This document shows positions 26,198 to 33,973 of a DNA stretch of 64,000 nucleotides, piece by piece. The first letter of the stretch is position 1, and every line of letters begins with the position of its first letter. The DNA lies in the NCBI GenBank assembly GCA_050943135.1, contig JBMNOP010000003.1, forward strand, positions 124,001 through 188,000, in the 5' to 3' direction. The notes below the pieces were generated by a model, which searched no databases, was not told the DNA's origin, and worked only from the letters and a program-made list of their open reading frames with translations. The stretch is from RUG695 sp050943135. Its GTDB lineage: Bacteria; Planctomycetota; Planctomycetia; Pirellulales; Thermoguttaceae. Both the position numbers and the translations under genes were made by a program.

Positions 26198-26575
26198 TTA
26201 CAGAGGTTTACAGAGAGGTAGGTACGTTTCGGCATTGAGAAGATTTTCTTTTCCGGTGCCGTCGGTTTCTATGACGAAGAGAAAACTCTCATAGGGAGAT
26301 TCGTTGATCAATTCCGGGGCATCGAGAAGCTTTTCGTTGACTTCGATAATTTTTCCGCCGAGAGGACAAAAGACGGGCAAGACGGCTTTCACCGATTCGA
26401 CCACGGCGGCCTCGGTCATGGGGGCAAACTCGGCACCGATCTCGGGAAGTTCGACGAAGACGACATCACCGATCTGGTGCTGGGCGTAGTCGGAAATCCC
26501 GACATATGCCTTGTTTCCCTCTAAACGGACCCATTCATGTTCTTCCGAATACAGAAGCTCTTGGGGAATATTCAT
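26198..26575 (-). CDS. gcvH: Glycine cleavage system H protein
   Basis: A 125-residue lipoyl carrier protein. Lys63 in VVESVKAV is the lipoylation site; YSEEHEWVR and GISDYAQHQIGD are standard motifs. It shuttles the methylamine intermediate between the P, T and L proteins. The open frame extends upstream into the gcvT end, but the ATG at 26575 gives the normal length. It lies 89 bases after gcvT. Confidence 0.95.
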   Translation of the reverse strand: MNIPQELLYSEEHEWVRLEGNKAYVGISDYAQHQIGDVVFVELPEIGAEFAPMTEAAVVESVKAVLPVFCPLGGKIIEVNEKLLDAPELINESPYESFLFVIETDGTGKENLLNAETYLPLCKPL

Positions 26576-26664
26576 CGTGAAACTCTTTGGAAGCATTTTA
26601 CTTGAAAGCCGTGCCGAAAGAGACGGCACGGCTTTTCGATACGATTGACGGAGGTCGAAGACGT

Positions 26665-27780
26665 TTAGGCTTTCCTGTCCCTCTTCGTCTTTTTGGGATA
26701 GAAGATACCTTTTTTGATTTCGGCGGCGACAGGTTGATCCCGAATGACCACCTCGATCTTTGTGCCCGGCTCTGTGAGTTCCGCCGGAACGATTGCCAGA
26801 CCGAGATTCTTTTCCAGAGTCGGGGCGTACATGCCGCTGGTAACCCAACCGATTTCTTTCCCTCCGTAGGTTACCGGGTACTTTTCGCGTGGAACTCCGC
26901 GGCCGATCATTTCAAACTCGACCAATTTCCGCTTCGGCCCCTCGGCCTTCTGGGCGGCCAGTACGGCTTTCCCGTGGAAATCTACCTTTTTTTCCGGACG
27001 CACGAAGACCCACAGGCCCGCCTCGATTGGGGAGATCTCTTGCGTGAGCTCGTGCCCGTAGAGGGGAAGCTTCGCTTCGAAACGAAGGGTGTCGCGCGCA
27101 CCGAGACCGATCGGGGCGATGTCCTCTTGCCCGGCTTGAAGAATCGCGTCCCAGAGAGCGGGACCGTCTTTGGCATTGACATAGATTTCGAATCCGTCTT
27201 CACCGGTGTAACCCGTTCGGGAAACGATTCCCTCGCCCCCGACCAAACTCACGTTGGCCGCGAAGTGGAAGAATTTGATCTTTGAAAGATCGAAGTCGGT
27301 GATTTTTTGAAGGATCTCCTGAGCTTTCGGCCCCTGAATCGCAAGTTGGGCGATGCTACTGGAGAGATTGTTAATCGAGAGCTCGTCGGGCGCGTTGGAA
27401 CAGAACCAGTCGAAATCTTTATCGACATTGACCGCGTTAACCACCACGAAGTATTCGTCTTCGGCGATTTGATAGACGACCAGGTCATCGATGGTTCCGC
27501 CGTCGTCGTTGCACATCGGCGAATAGAGCGCTTGGCCCGTTTCGATGCTTTCCAGATCGTTGGTAATCAACGATTGGATGAAATCCCGAGCGTCTTCACC
27601 TTTCACGAGAATGATCCCCATATGGGAAACATCGAAAAGACCGGCCTTTTCACGAACGATTTTGTGTTCTTTCAGTATCCCTTCGTATTGAACGGGAAGT
27701 TCCCAACCGCCAAAGTCGATCATCTTCCCACCCGCTTCGATCTCTTTTTCGTAGAACGGAGTACGTTTCAACTCTGTCAT
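26665..27780 (-). CDS. gcvT: Glycine cleavage system aminomethyltransferase (T protein)
   Basis: A 371-residue T protein that moves the one-carbon unit from GcvH to tetrahydrofolate and releases ammonia. Motifs include FGGWELPVQY, FDVSHMG, SRTGYTGEDGFE and GLGARDTLRFEA. It is the first gene of the operon. I prefer ATG 27780, because the AAGGA at 27790-27794 is well spaced for it; the ATG at 27789 would sit almost on top of that signal. The leader before it is long and structured. No gene for the L protein (dihydrolipoamide dehydrogenase) is present in the window. Confidence 0.95.
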   Translation of the reverse strand: MTELKRTPFYEKEIEAGGKMIDFGGWELPVQYEGILKEHKIVREKAGLFDVSHMGIILVKGEDARDFIQSLITNDLESIETGQALYSPMCNDDGGTIDDLVVYQIAEDEYFVVVNAVNVDKDFDWFCSNAPDELSINNLSSSIAQLAIQGPKAQEILQKITDFDLSKIKFFHFAANVSLVGGEGIVSRTGYTGEDGFEIYVNAKDGPALWDAILQAGQEDIAPIGLGARDTLRFEAKLPLYGHELTQEISPIEAGLWVFVRPEKKVDFHGKAVLAAQKAEGPKRKLVEFEMIGRGVPREKYPVTYGGKEIGWVTSGMYAPTLEKNLGLAIVPAELTEPGTKIEVVIRDQPVAAEIKKGIFYPKKTKRDRKA

Positions 27781-27973
27781 GATCTTCATTCCTTAAAGGG
27801 AACCGTCATTCCCAAAAAAACTTAAGCCGAGCGTTTGGCGCACGATCTGCCCCTGACGCCGACGAGCAGGCCGACTTGTCTTCGCCTGGATTTCCGGCAG
27901 GTACCGCACTCGGACCTTTCTCGAAAAACCGACCAAACCTGCCGAGATTAACATTTCAGCCTAAAAACACCGA
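27781..27973 (-). promoter_or_regulatory. Structured 5' leader of the gcv operon (possible riboswitch or attenuator)
   Basis: A leader of about 190 nt between the promoter and gcvT. An 8-bp stem pairs 27937-27944 with 27895-27902. The same strand segment 27896-27900 can instead pair with 27847-27851, enclosing a 5-bp hairpin (27884-27888 with 27867-27871). Near the start codon, UUCCC (27798-27802) can pair either with upstream GGGAA (27809-27813) or with the Shine-Dalgarno itself (27789-27792). A U7 run lies at 27814-27820. I do not see the glycine riboswitch consensus. Function is inferred from the competing pairings only. Confidence 0.5.
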
Positions 27974-27979
27974 CACACC

Positions 27980-28008
27980 ATTATAACTGGGAACATCGTC
28001 TTTAGCAA
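27980..28008 (-). promoter_or_regulatory. Sigma70-type promoter of the gcv operon
   Basis: On the minus strand TTGCTA (28003-28008), a 17-base spacer and a perfect TATAAT (27980-27985). Expected transcription start is near 27973, giving the long gcvT leader. Confidence 0.72.
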
Positions 28009-28069
28009 GGAAAAGATTAAAAAATTTTCGTCGTTTCTCCGGGAGAGGCGCGACAAAACAGAAGGAAAC

Positions 28070-28099
28070 AAAAAAAGCCCGGTGGCAAAAAACCACCGG
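28070..28099 (-). terminator. Intrinsic terminator downstream of tRNA-Ser
   Basis: On the minus strand CCGGTGG (28093-28099), a seven-base loop and CCACCGG (28079-28085), then GC and a run of seven T (28070-28076). A perfect 7-bp GC-rich stem with a U tract is a standard Rho-independent terminator. It separates the tRNA from the gcv promoter. Confidence 0.85.
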
Positions 28100-28143
28100 A
28101 CTTTCATTCGAGTTTTAAACCCGTCGGGGAAAATCCCCGGAGG

Positions 28144-28226
28144 CGGAGGACAAGGGACTCGAACCCTCAACCGGCAAGCCGGCGCCTGATTTCGAGTCAG
28201 GTTGCTAACCAATTCGCGTATCCTCC
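28144..28226 (-). tRNA. tRNA-Ser (anticodon CGA)
   Basis: A class II tRNA. The 7-bp acceptor stem is GGAGGAT/GTCCTCC, the anticodon stem is CCTGA/TCAGG around the loop CTCGAAA (anticodon CGA, reading UCG), the long variable arm has GCCGGC/GCCGG pairing, and the T arm is AGGGTTCGAGTCCCT. The CCA end is not encoded. It lies 49 bases downstream of the epimerase-like gene on the same strand and is followed by a strong terminator, so it may be co-transcribed with that gene. Confidence 0.95.
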
Positions 28227-28275
28227 TGGAAGCGCGCCCATTATACCAAAAGGGAGAGGAAATGTGAAGGGGGAC

Positions 28276-29262
28276 TCAGCCGTTGAGCCATAACCGCAAT
28301 TTTCCGACTCCCTCTTCGGTGGAAACCTTCGGTTCATATTTCAGTTCCCGCCGCGCCTTATCGATGTTGTACCAATGAGAATAAGCCAGTTGCGTGGCAA
28401 GGAATCGGGTCAAAATGGGTTCGCGGCCTCGACCGCCGAGGAAAAAGTACAACTCGCTCAGCGCCCCGACCCAATAGGCGAATTTGAACGACAGGCGCTT
28501 TTTCACCGGAGGAAGCCCAACCATTTCCAAGACGCGATTGAGCCAGTCCCAGCAGTTGACCGGTTCCCCTTGCGAGATGAAGTAAGCGCTCCCGGGAACC
28601 GGAGAGCCGGGCCTGAGCGCATCCAAGGCCAGGAGGTGGGCGTCGACGGCATTCTCGATATAGGTGAAATCGATCATATTTGTGCCGTCGCCGATTTGCC
28701 GCAACTTCCCTTTTTTGGCCCTCGCGATGACTCGCGGGATCAACTGAAGGTCGCCCGGCCCCCAGATGAGGCGGGGCCGAATCGCACAGGTCATCAGATC
28801 GGGTGAGTTTGCCTTGAGAACCATCTCTTCGGCGATCCTCTTACTGGCGGCGTAGCAAGAAAGATGTTTTTTCGGGTAGGGATAGGTTTCATCGACTCCC
28901 TCGATGGGCTTTCCCGCGTCGATCACGCTCGGGCTGCTGGTGGCAACCAGACGCGAAACCCCTGCCGCACGACATCCTTCCAACACATTGAGGGTTCCGA
29001 CCACATTGGTTTGGTAAAAAGGTTTGCGAAACGGCTCGATTCCTTCCCGTGCGGCGGTATGAATGACCGCATCGACCCCCTGGCAGGCGGCGGCAACTTT
29101 CGTGGCATCTTGAATGTCGGCCTGAACAAACTCGACGTCGGCCGCGCTGGGGATTTCGACCCGATGGCGTGCGAGAACGCGAACGGCATCCCCTCGTTCG
29201 AGAAGTCGTCTGACAATACCCGATCCGAGGAACCCGGTTCCCCCGGTTATCAATACTTTCAT
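28276..29262 (-). CDS. NAD-dependent epimerase / 3-beta-HSD-like dehydrogenase
   Basis: A 328-residue extended SDR. The NAD-binding motif GGTGFLGSG is at residues 7-15, and the active-site YAASK lies around residue 135. Motifs such as VDAVIHTAA and RPRLIWGPGD resemble the 3-beta-hydroxysteroid dehydrogenase / sterol-4-carboxylate dehydrogenase subgroup, as well as sugar epimerases. The substrate could be a sterol-like or isoprenoid lipid or a nucleotide sugar. It has its own promoter, with the tRNA-Ser gene immediately downstream. Confidence 0.8.
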   Translation of the reverse strand: MKVLITGGTGFLGSGIVRRLLERGDAVRVLARHRVEIPSAADVEFVQADIQDATKVAAACQGVDAVIHTAAREGIEPFRKPFYQTNVVGTLNVLEGCRAAGVSRLVATSSPSVIDAGKPIEGVDETYPYPKKHLSCYAASKRIAEEMVLKANSPDLMTCAIRPRLIWGPGDLQLIPRVIARAKKGKLRQIGDGTNMIDFTYIENAVDAHLLALDALRPGSPVPGSAYFISQGEPVNCWDWLNRVLEMVGLPPVKKRLSFKFAYWVGALSELYFFLGGRGREPILTRFLATQLAYSHWYNIDKARRELKYEPKVSTEEGVGKLRLWLNG

Positions 29263-29327
29263 GTCTAATGTCCGAATACCGTTAAAGAAAGAACCCCCGA
29301 CTTCGGAATGAAAAGGGGCACCCCTCC

Positions 29328-29356
29328 ATTAGACGGTCATTCCCATAAAAAATCAA
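29328..29356 (-). promoter_or_regulatory. Sigma70-type promoter of the epimerase-like gene
   Basis: On the minus strand TTGATT (29351-29356), a 17-base spacer and TCTAAT (29328-29333), about 65 bases before the start codon at 29262. Confidence 0.55.
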
Positions 29357-29377
29357 GCCGAATCTTCCTTTTTGACC

Positions 29378-29427
29378 TTCCCAAAAAACAATTTTTTGGG
29401 AAAATCAAGGGTGGTGCGGGCCTTGAT
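29378..29427. repeat. Two adjacent inverted repeats between divergent genes
   Basis: First, a perfect 11-bp stem TTCCCAAAAAA / TTTTTTGGGAA with a three-base loop (29378-29402). Directly after it is a 7-bp stem ATCAAGG / CCTTGAT (29404-29410 with 29421-29427). They lie between divergent genes, where no terminator is needed, so an operator or a divergent-transcription barrier is possible. Confidence 0.6.
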
Positions 29428-29474
29428 TCCGTGTTCGGTAAAGTGATGGCATCAAGATTTTCGAAGGGAAGAGC

Positions 29475-29900
29475 GTGAATCGGAAAGGGAAACAATCGAA
29501 GGAAATTCCTCCGGAAAAAGGCGGCGAGATACAGATTCGCGTCCGTTTTTCCGAGACCGACAAAATGGGGATCACTTGGCACGGCAACTATTTTTCGTGG
29601 TTCGAAATGGGGCGGACCGAACTTCTTCGGCAAGCGGGGTTTGCCTACAAAGACCTGGAAGCCGCCGGCACGATGTTTGCGGTGGTTTCCGTCGAATGTT
29701 CTTACAAACACCCCGCGGCGTACGATGACCTCTTAACCCTGAAAACCCGCGTGGTCCGGGTAACGCCGGTCCGTATCGAGCACGAATACCGGCTCTACCG
29801 CGATAACCTGCTACTGGCCGTCGGCAAAACCGTCCTTGCCAGCGTCGATCTTCAAGGCAGGATCAAACCGATCCCCGATGAGATCCTCAATCTGTTCTGA
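29475..29900 (+). CDS. Acyl-CoA thioesterase, YbgC/4HBT hotdog family
   Basis: A 141-residue hotdog-fold thioesterase. RFSETDKMGITWHGNYFSWF matches the family signature with its catalytic Asp; FAVVSVECSYKHPAAYDD follows as usual. It hydrolyses acyl-CoA or acyl-ACP, with substrate unknown. The start is GTG 29475 with GGGAAGAG just upstream. It stands alone, divergent from the epimerase-like gene and convergent with the DUF1207 gene. Confidence 0.88.
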   Translation: MNRKGKQSKEIPPEKGGEIQIRVRFSETDKMGITWHGNYFSWFEMGRTELLRQAGFAYKDLEAAGTMFAVVSVECSYKHPAAYDDLLTLKTRVVRVTPVRIEHEYRLYRDNLLLAVGKTVLASVDLQGRIKPIPDEILNLF

Positions 29901-29969
29901 CGGTTTTAAAAATTCCGAGCAAACGGCACGGTATTGTTCAGTCCCTGGTTTTATGTTCCGAAACAGAAC

Positions 29970-31061
29970 TCAGAAATCGTACCAGACCCCGCCCCCGACC
30001 TTTTTCTGATGGGTGGAGTGGAACTGGTACTGGTCATCACACCCGCAATAAAACTCGGCACCGATTCTGAGAACGCCGTTATCGGACTTACGCCACTGCC
30101 ACCCCGCCTGAGAGTTGACGTAACCGCCGTAATCGAGCTCTTGAAACAGGTGTCCGTGAACCGCAACAAACGGGGCCCCCCGCCAAGCGCGCTCCGGGGT
30201 GAACGCCGGAGAAAACTCGGCTCCGACCTGAAACTCCCACGGCGACGTGGTTTCGCCCGTGTGAAAAGCCCACCCCGCCTCTCCGTAAAGGCGAAAGGCC
30301 GCGAACGGTTTAAAAGCGATTCCTAAAAATATCTCGTCTCGGACGTAATGGACCCTCTGTCGAAAATTGTCGAGGAGGTAGTTGTCCCCCAAGTGGGAAC
30401 TGACATGGTAGTAACCGGTTTTGAATTGCCAATGTTTCGTTCCGTAGGTGATCGGAAGACCGGCACGGTAATCGGTTGCCGCCAGATTGCGACTTCGTTC
30501 AAAGTCGAGACGCAGGAGAGCCGCCCCTTCCACATCAATCTGAAATCCTTCCGGCGCGACCGGGTCTTCGGTCCCGTAGCGGAAAAGAGGAACTCGGCCG
30601 CCGAGCGTAATATCCCAAAGCCAGCCGTAATCGGAGTCGTGGGTAAAGATCGACTGCAGGCGCGACTCTTTCCGTCCCGACAGATAGGCGGGATAGAGCG
30701 TCCCTTTCGGCAGAGGCTGCGCTGTCCAATAAGAAGTCTCCGGGAAAACGCCCCCGGCGGAATAATCTTCGGCCCAAATCGCCGGCGAGCCTGTGTGCCA
30801 GGCCGCGCTTATGCCGTTTGGAAGGAATTTGTTTGGACGACGCATGGCGTCAGCCCCCGGGATCGGGGGATACGCCGCTCCCCACATCGAATTTTCGGGG
30901 GAAGCGTAACCCATTTCCCAGTTCGGATCGTCATCGGAATTTGATGCCCAGTAGAGGTCGGTATCCTCTTCGTAGAGCTGAGCAACGAGCGGCGCAACCT
31001 TTCCGAACAGGGAGAAAACGATCATCAATAAACCATAAAAAAACACTGATTGCCGGAACAT
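29970..31061 (-). CDS. DUF1207 family outer-membrane protein
   Basis: A 363-residue secreted protein. A signal peptide (MFRQSVFFYGLLMIVFSLF) starts at ATG 31061; an in-frame GTG at 31097 would add 12 residues in front of it. The mature part alternates beta strands rich in Tyr/Trp/Gly (HWQFKTGYYHVSSHLGDNY, FRLYGEAGWAFH) and ends in aromatic WYDF, as outer-membrane barrels do. This pattern and the internal motifs resemble the DUF1207 proteins frequent in Planctomycetes. Function unknown. It has its own promoter and a repeated element in its leader. Confidence 0.75.
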   Translation of the reverse strand: MFRQSVFFYGLLMIVFSLFGKVAPLVAQLYEEDTDLYWASNSDDDPNWEMGYASPENSMWGAAYPPIPGADAMRRPNKFLPNGISAAWHTGSPAIWAEDYSAGGVFPETSYWTAQPLPKGTLYPAYLSGRKESRLQSIFTHDSDYGWLWDITLGGRVPLFRYGTEDPVAPEGFQIDVEGAALLRLDFERSRNLAATDYRAGLPITYGTKHWQFKTGYYHVSSHLGDNYLLDNFRQRVHYVRDEIFLGIAFKPFAAFRLYGEAGWAFHTGETTSPWEFQVGAEFSPAFTPERAWRGAPFVAVHGHLFQELDYGGYVNSQAGWQWRKSDNGVLRIGAEFYCGCDDQYQFHSTHQKKVGGGVWYDF

Positions 31062-31097
31062 TCTTGACCACTGCGGTTCTAATGATTCATGTCGCAC

Positions 31098-31130
31098 AAC
31101 GGGTGATGCTGGTATTTAACGGGTGATGCT
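31098..31130. repeat. 13-bp direct repeat in the DUF1207 leader
   Basis: AACGGGTGATGCT occurs at 31098-31110 and again at 31118-31130, a 20-base period (about two helical turns). It starts just downstream of the -10 box of the minus-strand promoter, so it covers the transcription start and may be a regulator binding site. Confidence 0.7.
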
Positions 31131-31131
31131 A

Positions 31132-31160
31132 ATATTAATTTCGAAACGGGGGAAGCTCAA
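31132..31160 (-). promoter_or_regulatory. Sigma70-type promoter of the DUF1207 gene
   Basis: On the minus strand TTGAGC (31155-31160), a 17-base spacer and TAATAT (31132-31137). The direct repeat 31098-31130 follows immediately downstream. Confidence 0.5.
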
Positions 31161-31260
31161 TTCTCTTTTTTACGCAAAAAAATTCGGGTGGTTTTATCTG
31201 CCGAAAATATTTACAATTGGCCACAAGGTGTGGCGTCAACCCGTTTCTTAACATCGATTT

Positions 31261-32469
31261 ATGCTTGGCAAGTCAGTAAAAACCTTTATTCGGCGTTTTG
31301 TCGTTCTCCTTCTTCTTGCGGGGGGCATTTTCCTTCCCGCACAAGAGTCGGAGTCTGACGGGCTACGTTATTTTCTCACTTCCCAGCAGAAACTCATCGA
31401 GGGGGTACCGGAAGATCGCGGAGATTCCTGGCTTGTGAAGATGCCCGACCGGTCGGGCGGGTTTTTGATTTCGAAACTGGAGATTCTCTTCGTCGGTCCG
31501 ACGCGCGAGTCGGCCTTTGAATTCCAAAAGGGGCGTCTTGCCCCCGGTGACTTCTTGGGGGCATCCCGGTTGGCCGAATGGGGAACGCGCAACCAGCTGT
31601 CGGAACCGGCGCTGGCCCTTCTGAAAGAGAAAGTTGCCGAAGCCGATTCCGAAACCCGCGTCGCTCTCCGACGCCAGATCGACCGGATCGAATATGTTGA
31701 ACAGTTGAAAAAGGATGCCCGTAGGCGGCAAGCCAACCCGCAACCGCCATCGACGGTCCGTCCGGCGAAAGATCCCGAAACGCTTCGGCTCGAAGAGTTC
31801 GGTCATCAAGTCCCGCTCTCGGTTCAGGAATCGTACGTCCGAAAGATTCAGCCGGTCCTTTTACGTCGTTGCGCCCTGGCGGACTGCCACGGGGGCAAAT
31901 CTACCGGTACGACCTTCTCGCTCGTCAAGCCCGAACGCCACGCCCTTCGGCGGGGGAACCTGGCAAATCTGGAACAGATCCTCCGCCGGGTCGATCTGAC
32001 CTCTCCGGCTTCGAGCGCTATCCTGAACCATCCGGAAATCGTGGACATGAACAATCTCCAGGTCTACCCGTTTGGTGAAGACGGAAACAGCCTCAAAGAT
32101 TACCGTCTCTTTTCCGACTGGGTTCTCTCGTTAGTGAAAAAGGTTAAACCGATTCGGTTTACCGAACCCCTCTCCGTGTCACCGGAACCGACAGCCGAAA
32201 CAAGCGCCGAGCCGAACATCAGAAGAGTCGGCGGCGTTGCCCCCTCCTCTCCGCTCGACCTGACCGAGTCGTCGGAAGGAACGGCCGAAGTCGCCCCGGG
32301 CCATTCTCCCAAATACAGAAAGCTCCCCCCGCCGTCGGTCGTCCCCGATTTTTCCGGTCCTGCAACGCCGCGGATTCGAGATAAGTTCGATCCGGAACCT
32401 TTTAATGCAAAATACCATCCCGATACCGACCCGTTGTCGGAAGCACCGAACGGCGAGCCTGCGGAATAG
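31261..32469 (+). CDS. Secreted planctomycete-type protein with C-x4-C-H motif
   Basis: A 402-residue secreted protein. The amino end has a signal peptide (about 1-27). A basic helical region follows (about 100-160). Near residue 195 it reads YVRKIQPVLLRRCALADCHG. The spacing C-x4-C-H differs from the classic haem motif C-x2-C-H but is recurrent in planctomycete secreted proteins related to their cytochrome-like domains. The last 90 residues are Pro/Ser/Glu-rich and probably disordered. Whether it binds haem is open. Transcribed alone, divergent from the DUF1207 gene. Confidence 0.7.
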   Translation: MLGKSVKTFIRRFVVLLLLAGGIFLPAQESESDGLRYFLTSQQKLIEGVPEDRGDSWLVKMPDRSGGFLISKLEILFVGPTRESAFEFQKGRLAPGDFLGASRLAEWGTRNQLSEPALALLKEKVAEADSETRVALRRQIDRIEYVEQLKKDARRRQANPQPPSTVRPAKDPETLRLEEFGHQVPLSVQESYVRKIQPVLLRRCALADCHGGKSTGTTFSLVKPERHALRRGNLANLEQILRRVDLTSPASSAILNHPEIVDMNNLQVYPFGEDGNSLKDYRLFSDWVLSLVKKVKPIRFTEPLSVSPEPTAETSAEPNIRRVGGVAPSSPLDLTESSEGTAEVAPGHSPKYRKLPPPSVVPDFSGPATPRIRDKFDPEPFNAKYHPDTDPLSEAPNGEPAE

Positions 32470-32557
32470 CGGCGGAAAGAGGGCAGGTGCTTTTTCGGAA
32501 TTCCTGTTTTCTCTACGGAAAATCTGACAACATTCCCGGTTTTTTCAAGGCGGAACC

Positions 32558-32587
32558 TTGACAAGCCTTCCTTTTTTGTGGTAGAAA
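32558..32587 (+). promoter_or_regulatory. Possible promoter of the Gfo/Idh/MocA gene
   Basis: A perfect TTGACA (32558-32563), an 18-base spacer and TAGAAA (32582-32587), about 60 bases before the start at 32650. The -10 is weak. Confidence 0.4.
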
Positions 32588-32649
32588 AGTACAAATATCG
32601 TTTTCCTGTTTCTACAACACACAATTTTTTGATTTTTTGAGGAGAAACT

Positions 32650-33819
32650 ATGAAAAAGAAGCTGAATGTTGCCGTGATGGGAACCGGCTTTATGGGGAAG
32701 GTCCATTGCCATATGTGGCAGACCGTCTCCAAGATTTTTGACCTTGAATATGAACCGGTTCTTAAAAGCATCTTCGGTACCGTCGAGTCTGATGTCCAGT
32801 CTTTCAAAGATCGTTGGGGGTTCGAATCTTCCTCGATGGATTGGCAGAAGACGATCGAATCCGACGACATTGATGTCGTAGACATCGTAGCTCCGAACTT
32901 TATTCACAAAGACATGGCAATCTATGCGGCCGAACATGGCAAAAACATCATCTGCGAAAAACCGTGTGCTCTTTCTGCCGCCGATGCCAAAGAAATGGCC
33001 AACGCCGCCGACAAGGCCGGGGTCCTCTCGTACCTGAATCACAACTATCGCCGTATTCCGGCCGTCAGCTACGCCCGACAGTTGATCCAGGAGGGAAAAC
33101 TCGGAGACATCTACCATTATCGTGGTGCCTATCTCCAAGACTGGATCATGGACCCGGCCTTTCCGCTAACCTGGCACCTGAAGAAAGAAACCGCCGGTGG
33201 CGGCCCCCTCTTCGATCTCGGTTCCCACAATGTGGACCTTGCTCGGTTCCTTATCGGCGAAATCGACAGTGTCATGGCCGAAGAGAGAACCTTCATCAAG
33301 AAGCGTCCTCTCCCCGGTGCAGGTGCGGCCACCTTTACCGCCGGAAAAAACGTTTCCACCGAAATGGGCGATGTCACGATCGACGACGCGGCCTTCCTGC
33401 TACTCAACTTCCAAAACGGCGCGCTCGGCACGAGCGACGTTACCCGTTTTGCCGGTGGTCGCCGCAACTACAACTACTTTGAGGTTTACGGCTCGAAGGG
33501 GAGCCTTGTTTGGAATCTGGAACGTCTGAACGAACTCCTCTACATGGATCTGACCGAACCTTACGAACTGCAGGGGTTCAAAAACATCATGGTGACGGCG
33601 CCGAACCATCCGTACACCGGCAAATGGTGGGCGAGCGGTCACATCGTCGGTTATGCGTCGACCTTTGTCAACGCGGCCTTCGACTTTTTGACCGCCCTGG
33701 CCAAGGGAACCACCGTCTCCCCGAACTTCCACGACGGGGCCAAGATCGTCGCCGTTCTCGAGGCGGCCGAAAAATCCGCCAAGGAAGGGAAACGCATCAA
33801 GGTTGAGTATCCCGAATGA
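32650..33819 (+). CDS. Gfo/Idh/MocA family oxidoreductase
   Basis: A 389-residue NAD(P)-dependent dehydrogenase. The Rossmann motif MGTGFMGKVH is at the start, and CEKPCAL (about 102-108) carries the conserved Lys of the EKP motif. The second half is the substrate domain (GGGPLFDLGSHNVDLARFLIG with its His). The family oxidises sugars, inositols and related polyols. It has no signal peptide, so it is cytoplasmic. A strong GGAG precedes the ATG. It is probably monocistronic. The specific sugar is unknown. Confidence 0.9.
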   Translation: MKKKLNVAVMGTGFMGKVHCHMWQTVSKIFDLEYEPVLKSIFGTVESDVQSFKDRWGFESSSMDWQKTIESDDIDVVDIVAPNFIHKDMAIYAAEHGKNIICEKPCALSAADAKEMANAADKAGVLSYLNHNYRRIPAVSYARQLIQEGKLGDIYHYRGAYLQDWIMDPAFPLTWHLKKETAGGGPLFDLGSHNVDLARFLIGEIDSVMAEERTFIKKRPLPGAGAATFTAGKNVSTEMGDVTIDDAAFLLLNFQNGALGTSDVTRFAGGRRNYNYFEVYGSKGSLVWNLERLNELLYMDLTEPYELQGFKNIMVTAPNHPYTGKWWASGHIVGYASTFVNAAFDFLTALAKGTTVSPNFHDGAKIVAVLEAAEKSAKEGKRIKVEYPE

Positions 33820-33973
33820 CCCTCTGCTGAACTGAACGCCGTCTGGATTTCCCCGGAAGAAGGCAGCCGCATTTCGGGGAAGTGTGAGGAAACAGCGCCT
33901 CCCGGGAATTCTTCCGTATGAAGCGAAGAGTCCTGGGAGGTCATCTCTTTCTATCGACCCGAACCGGTTTTTT

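Noticed and set aside
27781..27973. Canonical glycine riboswitch in the gcvT leader
   Set aside because: I looked for the conserved GGAGAG and CAGGCAAAAGGAC-type elements and did not find them on the coding strand. The leader is kept as an unclassified structured element.
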